In this document: one piece after another, positions 16,454 through 27,033 of the stretch
Layout of the letters: each line of letters opens with the position of its first letter
Position numbering within the stretch: position 1 is the first letter of the stretch
Assembly: GCF_011064595.1 (NCBI RefSeq)
Contig: NZ_JAALJI010000012.1
Location: forward strand, 1-64,000
Source: Paludisphaera soli
GTDB taxonomy: Bacteria; Planctomycetota; Planctomycetia; Isosphaerales; Isosphaeraceae
DNA length: 64,000 nucleotides
Direction: 5' to 3'
Notes under the pieces: generated by a model
Told to the model about the DNA's origin: nothing
What the model saw: only the letters and a program-made list of their open reading frames with translations
Database searches by the model: none
Program-made: the position numbers and the translations under genes

Positions 16454-16533
16454 GAAGGTGGTCCGGGCGGCCCGCCCGGACGTCGAGAGTCCCGAGCCTT
16501 CAACGCCCGGGCGGACCGCCCGGGCCACCCTTC
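16454..16533. repeat. 80-bp palindromic element with nested hairpins
   Basis: The first arm starts GAAGGTGGTCCGGGCGG and the second ends CCGCCCGGGCCACCCTTC, so the two ends pair with few mismatches over roughly 36 bases. Each arm also contains its own inner palindrome (CCGGGCGGCCCGCCCGG at 16463-16479 and CCCGGGCGGACCGCCCGGG at 16506-16524). It sits in the 313-base aroA-aspS gap, which holds no gene. The form resembles REP/BIME elements. It is unrelated in sequence to the repeat at 471 and 19186. It could also stop transcription leaving aroA. Confidence 0.8.
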
Positions 16534-16725
16534 GGTCGGGTCCGGGGGCCTCGAACGGATCTCCGGGATCGTGCGTCACCCCCGAACCGGCCCGACCGCT
16601 TGACGCTCCGAAACGACGCGGGGTATCGTGAACGACTTGACGACGGCCCGTCCGGGACACCATCGGGGCGACCCAAACCCGGACGGCGTTGGATTTTACG
16701 GCATCGACAGGCCGCCGAGCGAACC

Positions 16726-18486
16726 ATGCTGCTGAAACGGACGCACACCTGCGGGGAATTGACCAAGGAGCACGTCGGCCAGGCCGTCGCGCTCAACGGC
16801 TGGGTCGACGCCTGGCGCGACTTCGGGGGCCTGGTCTTCATCGACCTCCGCGACCGCTACGGCGTCACCCAGGTCGTCTTCGAGCCCGAGGCCGGCGCCG
16901 ACCTCCAGGCGCAGGCCCGCGAGCTGCGCAACGAGTACGTCGTGGGGATCCGCGGCACGGTCGCCGCCCGGCTCGCCGGCAAGGAGAACCCCAAGCTCAA
17001 GACCGGGGCCGTCGAGGTCCGCGCCGTCGAGTTGGTCGTCTACAACGCCTCGCCCACGCCCCCTTTCGAGATCAACGGCCCCGAGCCGAACGAGGAGCTG
17101 CGGCTCAAGTACCGCTTCCTCGACCTCCGCCGGCCGGACCTCCAACGCGTGTTCATCCTGCGGCACGAGGTCGGCCAGACGATGCGCCGGGTCCTCTCGG
17201 AGCAGGGCTTCCTCGAAGTCGAGACCCCCATCCTGGGCCGGAGCACGCCGGAAGGCGCGCGCGACTTCCTGGTGCCGAGCCGGGTGCACGCGTCGCACTT
17301 CTACGCGCTGCCGCAGTCGCCGCAGCTCTACAAGCAGCTGTTGATGGTGTCGGGCTTCGACCGCTACTTCCAGATCGCCCGCTGCTTCCGGGACGAGGAC
17401 CTCCGCGCCACGCGGCAGCCCGAGTTCACGCAGCTCGACGTCGAGATGTCGTTCGTCGAGGACGAGGACGTCATGACGGCGATGGAGCCGCTGATCGCGG
17501 CGATGGCGAAGCAGTTCGGCGGCGAGGAGCTGAGGCTCCCCCTCCCCCGGCTCGACTACCACGACGCGATGGAGCGGTTCGGCAGCGACCGGCCCGACCT
17601 CCGCTACGCCCTGGAGTTGAAGGACCTCGCCGACATCGCCGAGCAGACCGAGTTCCGCGTCTTCCAGATGGCGAAGGAGGCGGGCCACCGCATCCGAGGC
17701 CTCTGCGCCCCCGGCGGCGCCGAGAAGTACAGCCGCAAGGACCTGGACGGCCTGACCGAGTTCGCCGCGACCTTCGGCGCCAAGGGGCTCGTCTGGCTGA
17801 AGGTCGAGGCCGAGACCTTCGCCGGCCCGACCGCCAAGTTCTTCAAGCCCGAGGTCCAGGCCCAGCTCCGCGAGCGGTTCGACGCCAAGGTCGGCGACCT
17901 GATCCTGATCGTCGCCGACTCCCAGGCCGTCACCAGCCAGGCCCTCTCGAACCTCCGAGCCCGCCTCGCCGCCGAGCTGAAGATGTACGAGCCCAAGACG
18001 TTCCATTACTCCTGGGTCGTCCGCTTCCCGCTCCTCCACTGGGACGCCGAGGAAAACCGGTACGCCGCCGAGCACCACCCGTTCACCATGCCGCTCGCCG
18101 AGGACTTGCACCTGCTCGACACCGATCCGTCGAAGGTCCGGGCCCAGGCGTACGACCTCGTCATCAACGGCGAGGAAGGCGCGGGCGGCACGATCCGCTG
18201 CCACGACCCGGCGATCCAGTCCAAGATCTTCGCCCTCCTGGGCCTCTCGCCCGAGCAGGCCGAGGAGAAGTTCGGCTTCCTGCTGAGCGCCCTGCGCAAC
18301 GGCGCCCCGCCGCACGGCGGCGTCGCCTTCGGCTACGACCGGATGGTGATGCTCTACGCCGGGCTGACCAACATCCGCGACTGCATCGCCTTCCCCAAGA
18401 CCGCCAAGGGGACCGATCTGATGACCGGCGCCCCGGGCCTCGTCGAGCCCCGGCAGCTCAAGGAACTACACATCAGGTCGAGTTGA
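16726..18486 (+). CDS. aspS: Aspartyl-tRNA synthetase (bacterial type)
   Basis: 586 residues from the ATG at 16726; the open frame reaches 16600, but the alignment with the family begins at LLKRTHTCGELTKEHVGQ. An OB-fold anticodon-binding domain comes first (LNGWVDAWRDFGGLVFIDLR), then class II motif 1 and the QSPQLYKQLLMVSGFDRYFQ segment, motif 2 with RCFRDEDLRATRQPEFTQLD, a bacterial GAD insertion (about residues 280-420), and motif 3 with GGVAFGYDRMVMLYAG. It charges tRNA with aspartate. Whether it is discriminating or also charges tRNA-Asn cannot be settled here, because no gatCAB or asnS is in the window. Confidence 0.96.
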   Translation: MLLKRTHTCGELTKEHVGQAVALNGWVDAWRDFGGLVFIDLRDRYGVTQVVFEPEAGADLQAQARELRNEYVVGIRGTVAARLAGKENPKLKTGAVEVRAVELVVYNASPTPPFEINGPEPNEELRLKYRFLDLRRPDLQRVFILRHEVGQTMRRVLSEQGFLEVETPILGRSTPEGARDFLVPSRVHASHFYALPQSPQLYKQLLMVSGFDRYFQIARCFRDEDLRATRQPEFTQLDVEMSFVEDEDVMTAMEPLIAAMAKQFGGEELRLPLPRLDYHDAMERFGSDRPDLRYALELKDLADIAEQTEFRVFQMAKEAGHRIRGLCAPGGAEKYSRKDLDGLTEFAATFGAKGLVWLKVEAETFAGPTAKFFKPEVQAQLRERFDAKVGDLILIVADSQAVTSQALSNLRARLAAELKMYEPKTFHYSWVVRFPLLHWDAEENRYAAEHHPFTMPLAEDLHLLDTDPSKVRAQAYDLVINGEEGAGGTIRCHDPAIQSKIFALLGLSPEQAEEKFGFLLSALRNGAPPHGGVAFGYDRMVMLYAGLTNIRDCIAFPKTAKGTDLMTGAPGLVEPRQLKELHIRSS

Positions 18487-18587
18487 CCCGAGCCTCTCGC
18501 GTCAGCCCGCACCGAACCTCGCGAGCGCCGCGCGGACCTCGTCCCCGCGGCGTTCGTCGTTTCCCGGCCTCATCGCCCGGAAAATGG

Positions 18588-18615
18588 TTGACAGGTCGCC
18601 GGCCTGATATACATT
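18588..18615 (+). promoter_or_regulatory. Sigma-70-like promoter, possibly overlapped by a Fur-like operator
   Basis: TTGACA (18588-18593), a 16-base spacer and TACATT (18610-18615) form a good housekeeping promoter 62 bases before the ATG at 18677. The -10 region lies in TGATATACATTCATTCTCA, which loosely resembles a Fur/PerR-type operator (an imperfect inverted arrangement of TGA.A.A and T.AT.CTCA). The operator idea is weak. Confidence 0.5.
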
Positions 18616-18676
18616 CATTCTCACGCAAATCACGCTTCCGTCCCGGCTCTCGGGCCTCGTGCCACCTGTTGCCCTC

Positions 18677-19087
18677 ATGACGACGCGAACGACCAAGCTG
18701 GTCCTCCGCACCGCGCCCTGGCTGGCGTGGCTGATCGTCTGCGCGGCGTCCTCGTCCCGATCGCTGGCCGACTGCGCCCATCCGGCCGGCGCGACCGCGA
18801 TGCATCGGGCGTCGGCCTCGCTCCAGATCCTCGAACTCGGCGAAGCGGACGACGCGACGACCTGGGCCGTCCCCGGCCGACCCTGCACGGGCCCGCGTTG
18901 CAAGTCCAAGGCCCCCTCGGCCGACGCCCCTGCGCCGCCGGCCCTGCCCGACCGCGACGACGGCTGCCTCGCCCTCGTCGCCATCCCCCGGCCCGCCGCC
19001 GACCCGACGGCCACCGCCTGGGTCGACCCCCTCCTCACCCCCACGCTCGCCTCACTCGCCCTCGAACGACCCCCGCGCTCGATCTGA
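18677..19087 (+). CDS. Hypothetical secreted protein with CxGPxC motif
   Basis: 136 residues from the ATG at 18677; a GTG six codons upstream is possible but offers no better signal peptide. The N-terminus has a basic stretch and a hydrophobic core (LAWLIVCAASSSRSLADC) consistent with export. The mature part carries CAHPAGATAMH and PCTGPRCKSKAPSAD, with paired cysteines, and ends in a Pro/Ala-rich tail. Small exported proteins with a C..GP.C segment recur in planctomycetes; their role is unknown. A sigma-70-like promoter precedes it and a non-coding region with two dispersed repeats follows. Confidence 0.6.
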   Translation: MTTRTTKLVLRTAPWLAWLIVCAASSSRSLADCAHPAGATAMHRASASLQILELGEADDATTWAVPGRPCTGPRCKSKAPSADAPAPPALPDRDDGCLALVAIPRPAADPTATAWVDPLLTPTLASLALERPPRSI

Positions 19088-19185
19088 GGCGAGACCGCCG
19101 GCATTCTCGAAGTCGTCGACGGCTTGCGCGCATCGACTTGCGTCCGCCTCCGCGGGGCACTTCCACCATTCCGGCACCGATCGGC

Positions 19186-19260
19186 CTTCCCCCCTGGCGG
19201 GGGAAGGTGGCCCGAAGGGCCGGATGAGGGGGGGACGAGCACGAGGGCCGTCGAAGATCC
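19186..19260 (+). repeat. Dispersed two-hairpin repeat, copy 3
   Basis: Reads CTTCCCCCCTGGCGGGGGAA (hairpin 1), GGCCCGAAGGGCC (hairpin 2), GGATGAG, a G-run, GACGAGCACG and CCGTCGAAGATCC. It is nearly identical to copy 2 (471-540) and the best complete example in the window. It is followed 62 bases later by an inverted diverged copy. Confidence 0.8.
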
Positions 19261-19322
19261 GACAAGTCTTTCCGGGGCCGATGGTCGTGCCGGCCGGGTT
19301 TCGAAATCCGAGGCTCCCCGCG

Positions 19323-19379
19323 CGCGTCACCCCCTCATCTGACCGCTGCGCGGTCTGTCTTCCCCCGCCTGGGGGGAAG
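19323..19379 (-). repeat. Dispersed two-hairpin repeat, copy 4 (diverged)
   Basis: On the minus strand it reads CTTCCCCCCAGGCGGGGGAA, then GACCGCGCAGCGGTC, AGATGAG, a G-run and GACGCGCGCG. The second hairpin differs from copies 1-3 in most stem bases, but the pairing is preserved by compensatory changes. It is inverted relative to copy 3. Together copies 3 and 4 occupy most of the 387-base gap before the DUF1559 gene, which has no protein gene. Confidence 0.75.
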
Positions 19380-19474
19380 ACCGTTCATCCGCGACGGTAC
19401 CCCGACCGGCCCGCTCGCGACGCATCGACGCCGATCGTTCCGATTTTTGACATCATTTCACGGATCCCTCCATC

Positions 19475-20437
19475 ATGACCACACGAGACCCCTCCCGCCG
19501 CGCGGCCTTCACGCTCATCGAGCTGCTGGTCGTCATCGCCATCATCGCCGTCCTGATCGCGCTGTTGCTGCCGGCCGTGCAGTCGGCCCGCGAGGCCGCC
19601 CGGCGGATCCAGTGCACGAACAACCTGAAGCAGATCGGCCTGGCCTGCCACAACTATCACGAGTCGCGCGGGGCGCTCCCCGGCGCGAACATGGTGTTCG
19701 GGACCACCGGGCTCTCGGCCCTCAGCATGCTACTGCCGCAGATGGAGCAGACGGCCGTCTACAACGCGATCAACTTCAACTTCAGCTTCAGCCACGCGGT
19801 CAATTCGACCTCAAAATTCACCGTGGTCTCCGGGTTCGTCTGCCCGTCCGACCAGAGCAACCCGCTGCCCGCGCTGGGAGGCCAGACGAATTACATGGCC
19901 GACATGGGGAGCGGCATCGTCTGGCAGGAGGCCGTCGCCGGCAACGCGGCCCTGCCGAAGCCCAACGGGCTGTTCCACGGCAACAGCTCCAAGCGATTCG
20001 CCGAGGTGACCGACGGCCTCTCGAACACCGGCATGTTCTCGGAGCGGATCCTCGCCGACGGCAACAACGCGGTCGTCAGCAAGGTGGCCGACGTCTTCTT
20101 CTCGCCGCTGGCGCCGACGACCGTCGACGAGGCGTACTCCATGTGCCGCGCGGTCGACGTGTCCAACCTCTCGAACCAGTTCCCGCTCTTCATGGGCGCC
20201 CCCTGGTTGACGGGCCAGCACATCTTCCAGCACATCAACCCGCCCAACGGCCGCTCCTGCGGGTTCTTCGTCACGAACCGCGCGATCATGCCCCCCAGCA
20301 GCTTCCACTCCGGCGGGGTCAACCTGCTGCTGGCCGACGGCTCGGTGCGATTCGTCAAGGACTCGATCGACCTGGCGACCTGGCGAGCCCTGGGGACGAT
20401 CTCCGGCGGCGAGGTCATCAGCAGCGACGCCTATTGA
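19475..20437 (+). CDS. DUF1559 protein with prepilin-type N-terminus
   Basis: 320 residues. The N-terminus is a type IV prepilin/pseudopilin signal ([20 protein letters not shown], cleaved before Phe with Glu at +5), running into [20 protein letters not shown] and [14 protein letters not shown], the standard opening of the large planctomycete DUF1559 family. The C-terminal part has the typical [20 protein letters not shown]. These proteins are probably assembled or anchored at the envelope through prepilin peptidase processing; their function is not established. A lipoprotein gene follows 23 bases later, forming a two-gene module that recurs in altered order at 31274-32776. Confidence 0.93.
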   Translation: MTTRDPSRRAAFTLIELLVVIAIIAVLIALLLPAVQSAREAARRIQCTNNLKQIGLACHNYHESRGALPGANMVFGTTGLSALSMLLPQMEQTAVYNAINFNFSFSHAVNSTSKFTVVSGFVCPSDQSNPLPALGGQTNYMADMGSGIVWQEAVAGNAALPKPNGLFHGNSSKRFAEVTDGLSNTGMFSERILADGNNAVVSKVADVFFSPLAPTTVDEAYSMCRAVDVSNLSNQFPLFMGAPWLTGQHIFQHINPPNGRSCGFFVTNRAIMPPSSFHSGGVNLLLADGSVRFVKDSIDLATWRALGTISGGEVISSDAY

Positions 20438-20460
20438 ACGGCCCATCGGGAGGATCTCGC

Positions 20461-20862
20461 ATGTCGACTCGATTTCCGATCCCAGCGCGGCGGTTAGCCG
20501 CGACCCTGGCCGTCGCCCTGGCCGCGATCGCCACGGGATGCTCGTCGGGCGTCGCCCATCCGGTCGATCCCGGCCCCGCGATGGACGCCCTCAAGACCAC
20601 GCTCGACGCCTGGAAAGCGGGGAAGGCCCCGGACTCCCTCCAGGAGGCCTCGCCCCCGATCGTCGTCCAGGACCTGGAATGGCTCTCGGGCGCGAAGCTG
20701 GAAAGCTACGAGGTGCAGGGCGAGGGCGTCCCGGCCGACGCCAATCTGCAGGTCCGCGTGAAGCTGAACCTCGCGGCCAAGGGCAAGAAGGCCCAGCGCG
20801 ACGCCCACTACCTCGTCACGACGAGCCCCGCCCTCACCGTCTTCCGAGATATGATGCGATGA
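20461..20862 (+). CDS. Small lipoprotein partner of DUF1559 protein
   Basis: 133 residues from the ATG at 20461. The signal peptide (RRLAATLAVALAAIATGC) ends in an ATGC lipobox, so Cys27 or so is the lipidated residue. The mature domain contains PIVVQDLEWLSGAKLESYEV and ANLQVRVKLNLAAKGKKAQR, a recurrent pattern in lipoproteins located next to DUF1559 genes. The fold looks small and beta-rich. Its last codons overlap a possible ATG of the downstream gene. Function unknown; outer-membrane or periplasmic partnership with the DUF1559 protein is inferred from synteny. Confidence 0.8.
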   Translation: MSTRFPIPARRLAATLAVALAAIATGCSSGVAHPVDPGPAMDALKTTLDAWKAGKAPDSLQEASPPIVVQDLEWLSGAKLESYEVQGEGVPADANLQVRVKLNLAAKGKKAQRDAHYLVTTSPALTVFRDMMR

Positions 20863-20912
20863 TCCGTCGGACCGTCGTCAGGAATCCCGACCAGCCCCCG
20901 AGGACCAGGAAG

Positions 20913-22118
20913 ATGCTCCTTCGAACCGCCCTGTCCGCCGCGACCCTCGCCGCCGGCCTCTCGGCCGCCGCCGAGGAGCCGACGAAGCCCCAGGCGTCCG
21001 CCCCGACCCAGGCCGCCGCCCCCGACGAAACCGCCCGCGCCCTCCGCGAGGCCTGGCCCGACCGCCCCGAGTGGCTCGACATGTACACGGCCATCCTCAA
21101 CGAAGAGCCGATGGGCCCGACGAACGGCTGGTTCCGCACGTCGACCACCCAGACCCGTTATACCTGGGACGCCGTCCGCGCCCGATTCGATCGCGACGGC
21201 GACGGCAAGATCGCCCGCGCCGAGTACCCCGACGGCGACGAGGCGTTCGCCCGGCTCGACCGCGACCGCGACGGCGGGCTGACCGAGGCCGATTTCGACT
21301 TCTCCCGCGCCTACATGCCGACTCCCGGCTCCATGCTCTTCTCCCGCCTCGACCGCGACGGCGACGGCAAGGTCGTCAAGGAAGAGATCGCCAAGTTCTT
21401 CAAGGCCGCCGACGCCGACGAAGCGGGGTTCCTCTCGCGGATGGACCTCGAACGGGCCTTGCCCGCCCCGTCGGGATCGATGGGACCCGGCGACCGTCCC
21501 ACCAAGGAGCAGCTCATCAAGGGGCTGTTCCGCCAGGAGATCGGCTCGCTCCAGAGCGGCCCGAACCTGGACGAGACCGCGCCCGACTTCACCCTGAAGA
21601 CGGCCGACGGGAAAGAGGAGCTGACGCTCTCGAAGCTCGTCGGCCCCAAGCCGGTCGTGCTGATCTTCGGCAACTTCACCTGCGGCCCGTTCCGCAGCAT
21701 GGCCGGCAACTTCGAGAAGCTCCAACGCCGCTACGGCGACCGCGCCACGTTCGTCATGGTCTACGTCCGCGAGGCCCATCCCAGCGACGGCTGGCGGATG
21801 CAGTCGAACGACGCCGTGGGAGTCTCGACCGCCCAGCCCACCTCCTATGAGGAACGCGCGGGGGTCGCCCAGCAGTGCGGCAAGCTGCTCGGGCTGGGCT
21901 TCCCGATGCTGGTCGACACCATCGACGACGCCGTCGGGGCCCGCTACAGCGGCATGCCGGGCCGCTTCTACCTGATCGACAAGGCCGGCAAGATCGCCTT
22001 CAAGAACGCCCGAGGTCCCTTCGGCTTCAAGCCCGCCGAGCTGGAACAGTCGCTCATCCTGCTCCTCCACGACGAAGGGCCCGGCGGCGAGAGCCAGGTC
22101 CGCACCGAAGTCCGCTGA
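20913..22118 (+). CDS. EF-hand protein with iodothyronine deiodinase-like thioredoxin-fold domain
   Basis: 401 residues from the ATG at 20913, which gives a clean signal peptide and has AGGA eight bases upstream; an ATG at 20859 overlapping the lipoprotein stop is a less likely start. After the signal come three or four EF-hand loops (FDRDGDGKIARAEY, LDRDRDGGLTEADF, LDRDGDGKVVKEEI and a degenerate ADADEAGFL) at about residues 92-178. From 222 the chain reads APDFTLKTADG, VLIFGNFTCGPFRSMAGNF, VMVYVREAHPSDGW and SGMPGRFYLID, the signature of deiodinase-like proteins. The selenocysteine position of animal deiodinases is a cysteine here (Cys257, TGC). A redox role in the periplasm with calcium binding is inferred. 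Confidence 0.85.
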   Translation: MLLRTALSAATLAAGLSAAAEEPTKPQASAPTQAAAPDETARALREAWPDRPEWLDMYTAILNEEPMGPTNGWFRTSTTQTRYTWDAVRARFDRDGDGKIARAEYPDGDEAFARLDRDRDGGLTEADFDFSRAYMPTPGSMLFSRLDRDGDGKVVKEEIAKFFKAADADEAGFLSRMDLERALPAPSGSMGPGDRPTKEQLIKGLFRQEIGSLQSGPNLDETAPDFTLKTADGKEELTLSKLVGPKPVVLIFGNFTCGPFRSMAGNFEKLQRRYGDRATFVMVYVREAHPSDGWRMQSNDAVGVSTAQPTSYEERAGVAQQCGKLLGLGFPMLVDTIDDAVGARYSGMPGRFYLIDKAGKIAFKNARGPFGFKPAELEQSLILLLHDEGPGGESQVRTEVR

Positions 22119-22145
22119 GCCACTTTTGTCGTCAACCTCCCCTTC

Positions 22146-22175
22146 CGACGGCCCCGACTCCCATCGGGGCCGTCG
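22146..22175. terminator. Terminator-like hairpin
   Basis: CGACGGCCCCGA pairs perfectly with TCGGGGCCGTCG over 12 base pairs around a six-base loop, 28 bases after the stop of the EF-hand gene. No T-tract follows, as is common for GC-rich planctomycete hairpins, so it is a likely but unproven transcript end. Confidence 0.6.
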
Positions 22176-22596
22176 GCGTTCCTCAGGCGCGCCGCATCGC
22201 GCGCGATCATGTCGCCGCCAGTCACCCCGCCCGAGATCCGGGTAGCCCGACGACCTCTCCCCCCGATACAATCATCCCTCCCCCGTCGACCCCTGGCCTA
22301 GCGTCGCACGACCGAACGGCGACGGAACAGGCTTTGCGACGAGTGCGGGGTTACCTTCGCGACTTCGCCCCCACGCGAGGCGGCCGTGGCCCAGACGGGG
22401 CCCTCGGATCGGCCCGACGCAATTTCGCTCAAGGCCTCGATGGCCCCCGAGTCGCGTGGTAAATTAGTCAACACAGGAAAGATGGACCGAAGCCGTCATC
22501 CGGAGCTCCGGCACCATCTGTCGCTCCTTTCTGGTTCCACGACCGGCGAGGCGGGCGAATGCGTCAGGCGAAGTCGGGGCCCTGGAGAGTGACACC
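22176..22596. other. Intergenic region upstream of hypothetical gene
   Basis: About 420 bases with no credible gene. It should contain the promoter of the gene at 22597. A moderately AT-rich patch (GGTAAATTAGTCAACACAGG, near 22458-22478) is the most likely promoter area, but no clear pair of boxes was found. Confidence 0.35.
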
Positions 22597-23592
22597 GTGA
22601 GCATCCTCGTGAAGGCGACGCCCCGAGTCTGGCTGCGCGGGGCGGTGGTCCTGCTGATCGCCGTCCCCTTGCTGGCCGGCGGCTTCGGGCCCTCGCGAGA
22701 GTCGCCGCCGGAGCCCGCGTCGCCCTCGGAGGCGGAATCGACCGCTGCGACGGACACGGCCGGTTTCGCCGCTCCCGCGATCCGCCCCCGCCTGATCCGA
22801 CTCGCCTCGGGCACGCGATTCACCGACGTCCGGCCGCCCGCGGGCTGGAGCCATCTCGTCCTCAAGTCGACGCCCATGCTGAGCTCGGGCGCGCTGGACA
22901 CGCTGTCGAAAGAGGCTTTCGAGACGGCCCGACGGATCCGGCTCGTGATCCTGGCGGACGTGGAGCGGACCTCGAACGAGGGGCCGTTCGCCCTGGCACG
23001 GGTCGGGGTCGGATTGGCCGCGCCGACCGTGGGCGAGCCCGGCGACGTGGTGGTCACCGCGACCAACGTGGGGGACGCCTCGGGCGAGTGGTCGACGAAG
23101 GAACGGATCATCCTCGCCGCAGGCTCTCGAGAACTTGGGCAGTCGACGCTCGCGGCGGCGACCCCCGGCTTCGCCCTGCTGCGGACGCCGACGACCTGCG
23201 TCTCGGGGAAGGAGCACGCGACCCTCGACGTGCTCTACGCGATGCTCCTCGACCCCGCGACGGGACGGCTCCGCCTCTTCGCCTGCAAGCCGTCGCCGGA
23301 CGGCTCCGCGCCGGTGATCCGCGAACTGGACCCGCCGGCGATCGTGGACGGGCCGCTGCACGTCAAGGCGCGGACGTTCGCGGGCATCCCCGTCTCGTGG
23401 TCGTTCGCGATGATCGACGTCCCCGGGGGGGACGAGCGATCCGTCCCCCCCGAGCTGGCCCGGCTGATCGCCCCCGAACGCCTGGAGACGGCCGACGCCG
23501 TCGCGATCGAGTGGGCCTTCCGCGCGTTCGCCGAGCGGCCGGCCGTATCGCCGACCGCCCGGGCGGGATCGGCGGCCGGTCAGGGCGACTGA
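22597..23592 (+). CDS. Hypothetical secreted or membrane-anchored protein
   Basis: 331 residues from a GTG at 22597 with GGAGAG nine bases upstream. An N-terminal hydrophobic segment ([18 protein letters not shown]) is a signal peptide or anchor, followed by a Pro/Ser/Glu linker. The main domain is beta-rich ([53 protein letters not shown]) with no recognised catalytic motif. Its 3' end overlaps the converging esterase gene by 13 bases. I do not recognise the family. Its composition matches other planctomycete envelope proteins here. Confidence 0.65.
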   Translation: MSILVKATPRVWLRGAVVLLIAVPLLAGGFGPSRESPPEPASPSEAESTAATDTAGFAAPAIRPRLIRLASGTRFTDVRPPAGWSHLVLKSTPMLSSGALDTLSKEAFETARRIRLVILADVERTSNEGPFALARVGVGLAAPTVGEPGDVVVTATNVGDASGEWSTKERIILAAGSRELGQSTLAAATPGFALLRTPTTCVSGKEHATLDVLYAMLLDPATGRLRLFACKPSPDGSAPVIRELDPPAIVDGPLHVKARTFAGIPVSWSFAMIDVPGGDERSVPPELARLIAPERLETADAVAIEWAFRAFAERPAVSPTARAGSAAGQGD

Positions 23593-24539
23593 GCGGCCTT
23601 CTTATCGAGGAAGCCCTGGCCCTTGAGCCAGGTCTCGCAGAGCTTCGGCCAGGCCTGGAACGCGGGGTCGGGGCCGATGTTGAACTGCTTCGCGCCGGAA
23701 CCCAGGCCCAGGCCGTGCTGGCCCTTCTCGAAGACGTGCAGCTCAAACGGGACGCCCGCCTTGCGCAGGGCCAGGGCGAACAGCAGGCTGTTCTCGGGCG
23801 GCACGGCCTTATCTTCGTTGGTGTGGGCGAGGAACGTCGGCGGGGTCTCGGGCGTCACCTGCTGCTCGTTCGAGTAGAACTTCAACAGGTCCTCGGGCGG
23901 GTTCTCCCCCAGCAGGTTCCGATTCGAGCCCTGGTGGGTGTACGGGGTCGCCATCGCGATCACCGGATAGATCAGCATCAGGCGGTCGGGTCGCGAGCTG
24001 ATCCGCTCGATCGGGTCGTCGGAGTCGGGCTTGCCGGCGTCGAAGTGGGTCCCGCCCGTCGAGGCCAGGTGCCCCCCCGCCGAGAATCCCATCAGGCCGA
24101 TCCGACCCGCGTCGACGCCCCATTTCGACGCTCCCTGGCGGACCACCCGGATCGCTCGGTTGACGTCGTGCATCATGGCCGGATGGTGATACTGGGGCGC
24201 GAGCCGGTACTTCAGCACGAACGCCGTGACCCCGATCGAGTTGAACCAATCGGCGACCTCCTTGCCCTCGTGGTCGATCGCCAGGCCGCCGTACCCGCCG
24301 CCGGGACAGACCACGACCGCCGAGCCCGTGGCGACGTCGGGCCGGGGGAGGAACACGGAAAGCGTCGGGACGTCCTTGGCAGGGTCGTCCCCCTTCGCGC
24401 CGGGAGCCCCCTCGGGCCAGAGTTTCACCACCTCGGACGCCCCGTCGAGCGGGTCGGCGGCCCTCGCGTCGACCAGGGCCATCGCCCCGAGGGCGGTCAT
24501 CGCCAGCATTCCTCGTGCAAAGAAGTCTCGGCCGCGCAC
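23580..24539 (-). CDS. Exported alpha/beta hydrolase (esterase/acetyl-xylan-esterase-like)
   Basis: 319 residues with an N-terminal signal peptide ([16 protein letters not shown]). The alpha/beta hydrolase fold is shown by [19 protein letters not shown] (oxyanion region), the nucleophile elbow GFSAGGH, an acidic residue in [13 protein letters not shown] and the catalytic-histidine segment [11 protein letters not shown]. It groups by eye with secreted BD-FAE or acetyl-xylan-type esterases that remove acyl groups from plant or algal polysaccharides, a common planctomycete trait. The exact substrate cannot be told from sequence alone. The gene stands alone, convergent with the hypothetical gene before it and divergent from groEL1. 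Confidence 0.85.
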   Translation of the reverse strand: MRGRDFFARGMLAMTALGAMALVDARAADPLDGASEVVKLWPEGAPGAKGDDPAKDVPTLSVFLPRPDVATGSAVVVCPGGGYGGLAIDHEGKEVADWFNSIGVTAFVLKYRLAPQYHHPAMMHDVNRAIRVVRQGASKWGVDAGRIGLMGFSAGGHLASTGGTHFDAGKPDSDDPIERISSRPDRLMLIYPVIAMATPYTHQGSNRNLLGENPPEDLLKFYSNEQQVTPETPPTFLAHTNEDKAVPPENSLLFALALRKAGVPFELHVFEKGQHGLGLGSGAKQFNIGPDPAFQAWPKLCETWLKGQGFLDKKAAQSP

Positions 24540-24872
24540 GATGTCACCTCCGCCTCTTGTCTGAGAACCTCTCCAAAGCTCGCAACGGCCCCGATCGTAG
24601 AAGATCGCCGGGGGCCCGGCAACCTCCCGCCGGCCCCCGCGCCAATTGCGTCCACCCCTGTCAAAACGGCAGTCCCCCTTGAGGACTCAACGACTGACTC
24701 AGGTCGTAATCAATTACCAAAACTAAACTTACGGCGATCACAAACCATCGGTACGCCACTTGCATTAATCGAGGGTCGAGTAAGCTCGGGAGTCGTTTTT
24801 GGCACGGCCCCCGCGTCGCGCCGGGACAGCGCCCTCGGCCGACACGTTCGAGTCGTCGATTGGAGAATCCAC
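24540..24872. other. Divergent region upstream of groEL1
   Basis: 333 bases between the esterase and groEL1 with no gene. The patch at 24700-24790 is AT-rich (AATCAATTACCAAAACTAAA) and should carry the groEL1 promoter. No CIRCE element (TTAGCACTC-N9-GAGTGCTAA) is present, although a short dyad (TTGAGGACTCAA at about 24679-24690) is visible, so repression by HrcA is not supported. Confidence 0.45.
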
Positions 24873-26552
<1,680 letters not shown>

Positions 26553-26679
26553 GCGACGCCCCGGCGTCGCCCCCCCGGGCCCCCCGCCGAAACCGGCGCG
26601 GGGCCCCGCCCGCAGCCCCGACGAACGATCCACGAACAATCATTCGATCCATTCGAGAAGACGAGAAGGAACACGGACA

Positions 26680-26979
26680 ATGGCCACGCTGACGATTCGT
26701 CCCCTGGAAGACCGCGTCGTGATCCAGCAGATCGAGGCCGAGGAGAAGACGGCCGGCGGCATCGTCCTGCCGGACACCGCCAAGGAGAAGCCCCAGCGCG
26801 GCAAGGTCCTGGCGGTGGGCCCCGGCAAGCTCCTGGACTCCGGCGAACGGAGCCCGATCGGCGTCGAGGTGGGCGACGAGATCCTCTTCGGCAAGTACTC
26901 GGGGACCGAGATCAAGGTCGACGGCGAGGAGATCAAGATCCTCCGCGAGTCCGACATCCTGGCCAAGGTCGTCAAGTGA
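26680..26979 (+). CDS. groES: Co-chaperonin GroES
   Basis: 99 residues with all Cpn10 features: the opening [20 protein letters not shown], the mobile loop [20 protein letters not shown] and the C-terminal [20 protein letters not shown]. It caps the GroEL ring. It lies 127 bases after groEL1, with GAAGGA upstream of the ATG, and 54 bases before a second groEL. A hairpin (GGGCCCCCCGCCG with CGGCGCGGGGCCC, about 26577-26607) between groEL1 and groES may attenuate read-through, so groES and groEL2 could form their own unit. Confidence 0.96.
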   Translation: MATLTIRPLEDRVVIQQIEAEEKTAGGIVLPDTAKEKPQRGKVLAVGPGKLLDSGERSPIGVEVGDEILFGKYSGTEIKVDGEEIKILRESDILAKVVK

Positions 26980-27033
26980 GCCGGGTCGCTTCGACCGGCC
27001 TGAACTCATCCCTGGTTCGAGGAGCTCCCTTCC

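Noticed and set aside
20859-20912. Upstream ATG overlapping the lipoprotein stop as the start of the EF-hand protein
   Set aside because: It would put 18 polar residues ahead of a clean signal peptide; the ATG at 20913 has AGGA at proper spacing.
20913-22118. Selenocysteine insertion in the deiodinase-like protein
   Set aside because: The catalytic position is a TGC cysteine codon and no in-frame TGA occurs, so no SECIS or recoding is needed.
24540-24872. CIRCE operator and TTGCAT-TAAGCT promoter before groEL1
   Set aside because: No CIRCE-type inverted repeat was found, and the TTGCAT...TAAGCT pair has only a 15-base spacer and poor boxes, so it was not annotated as a promoter.
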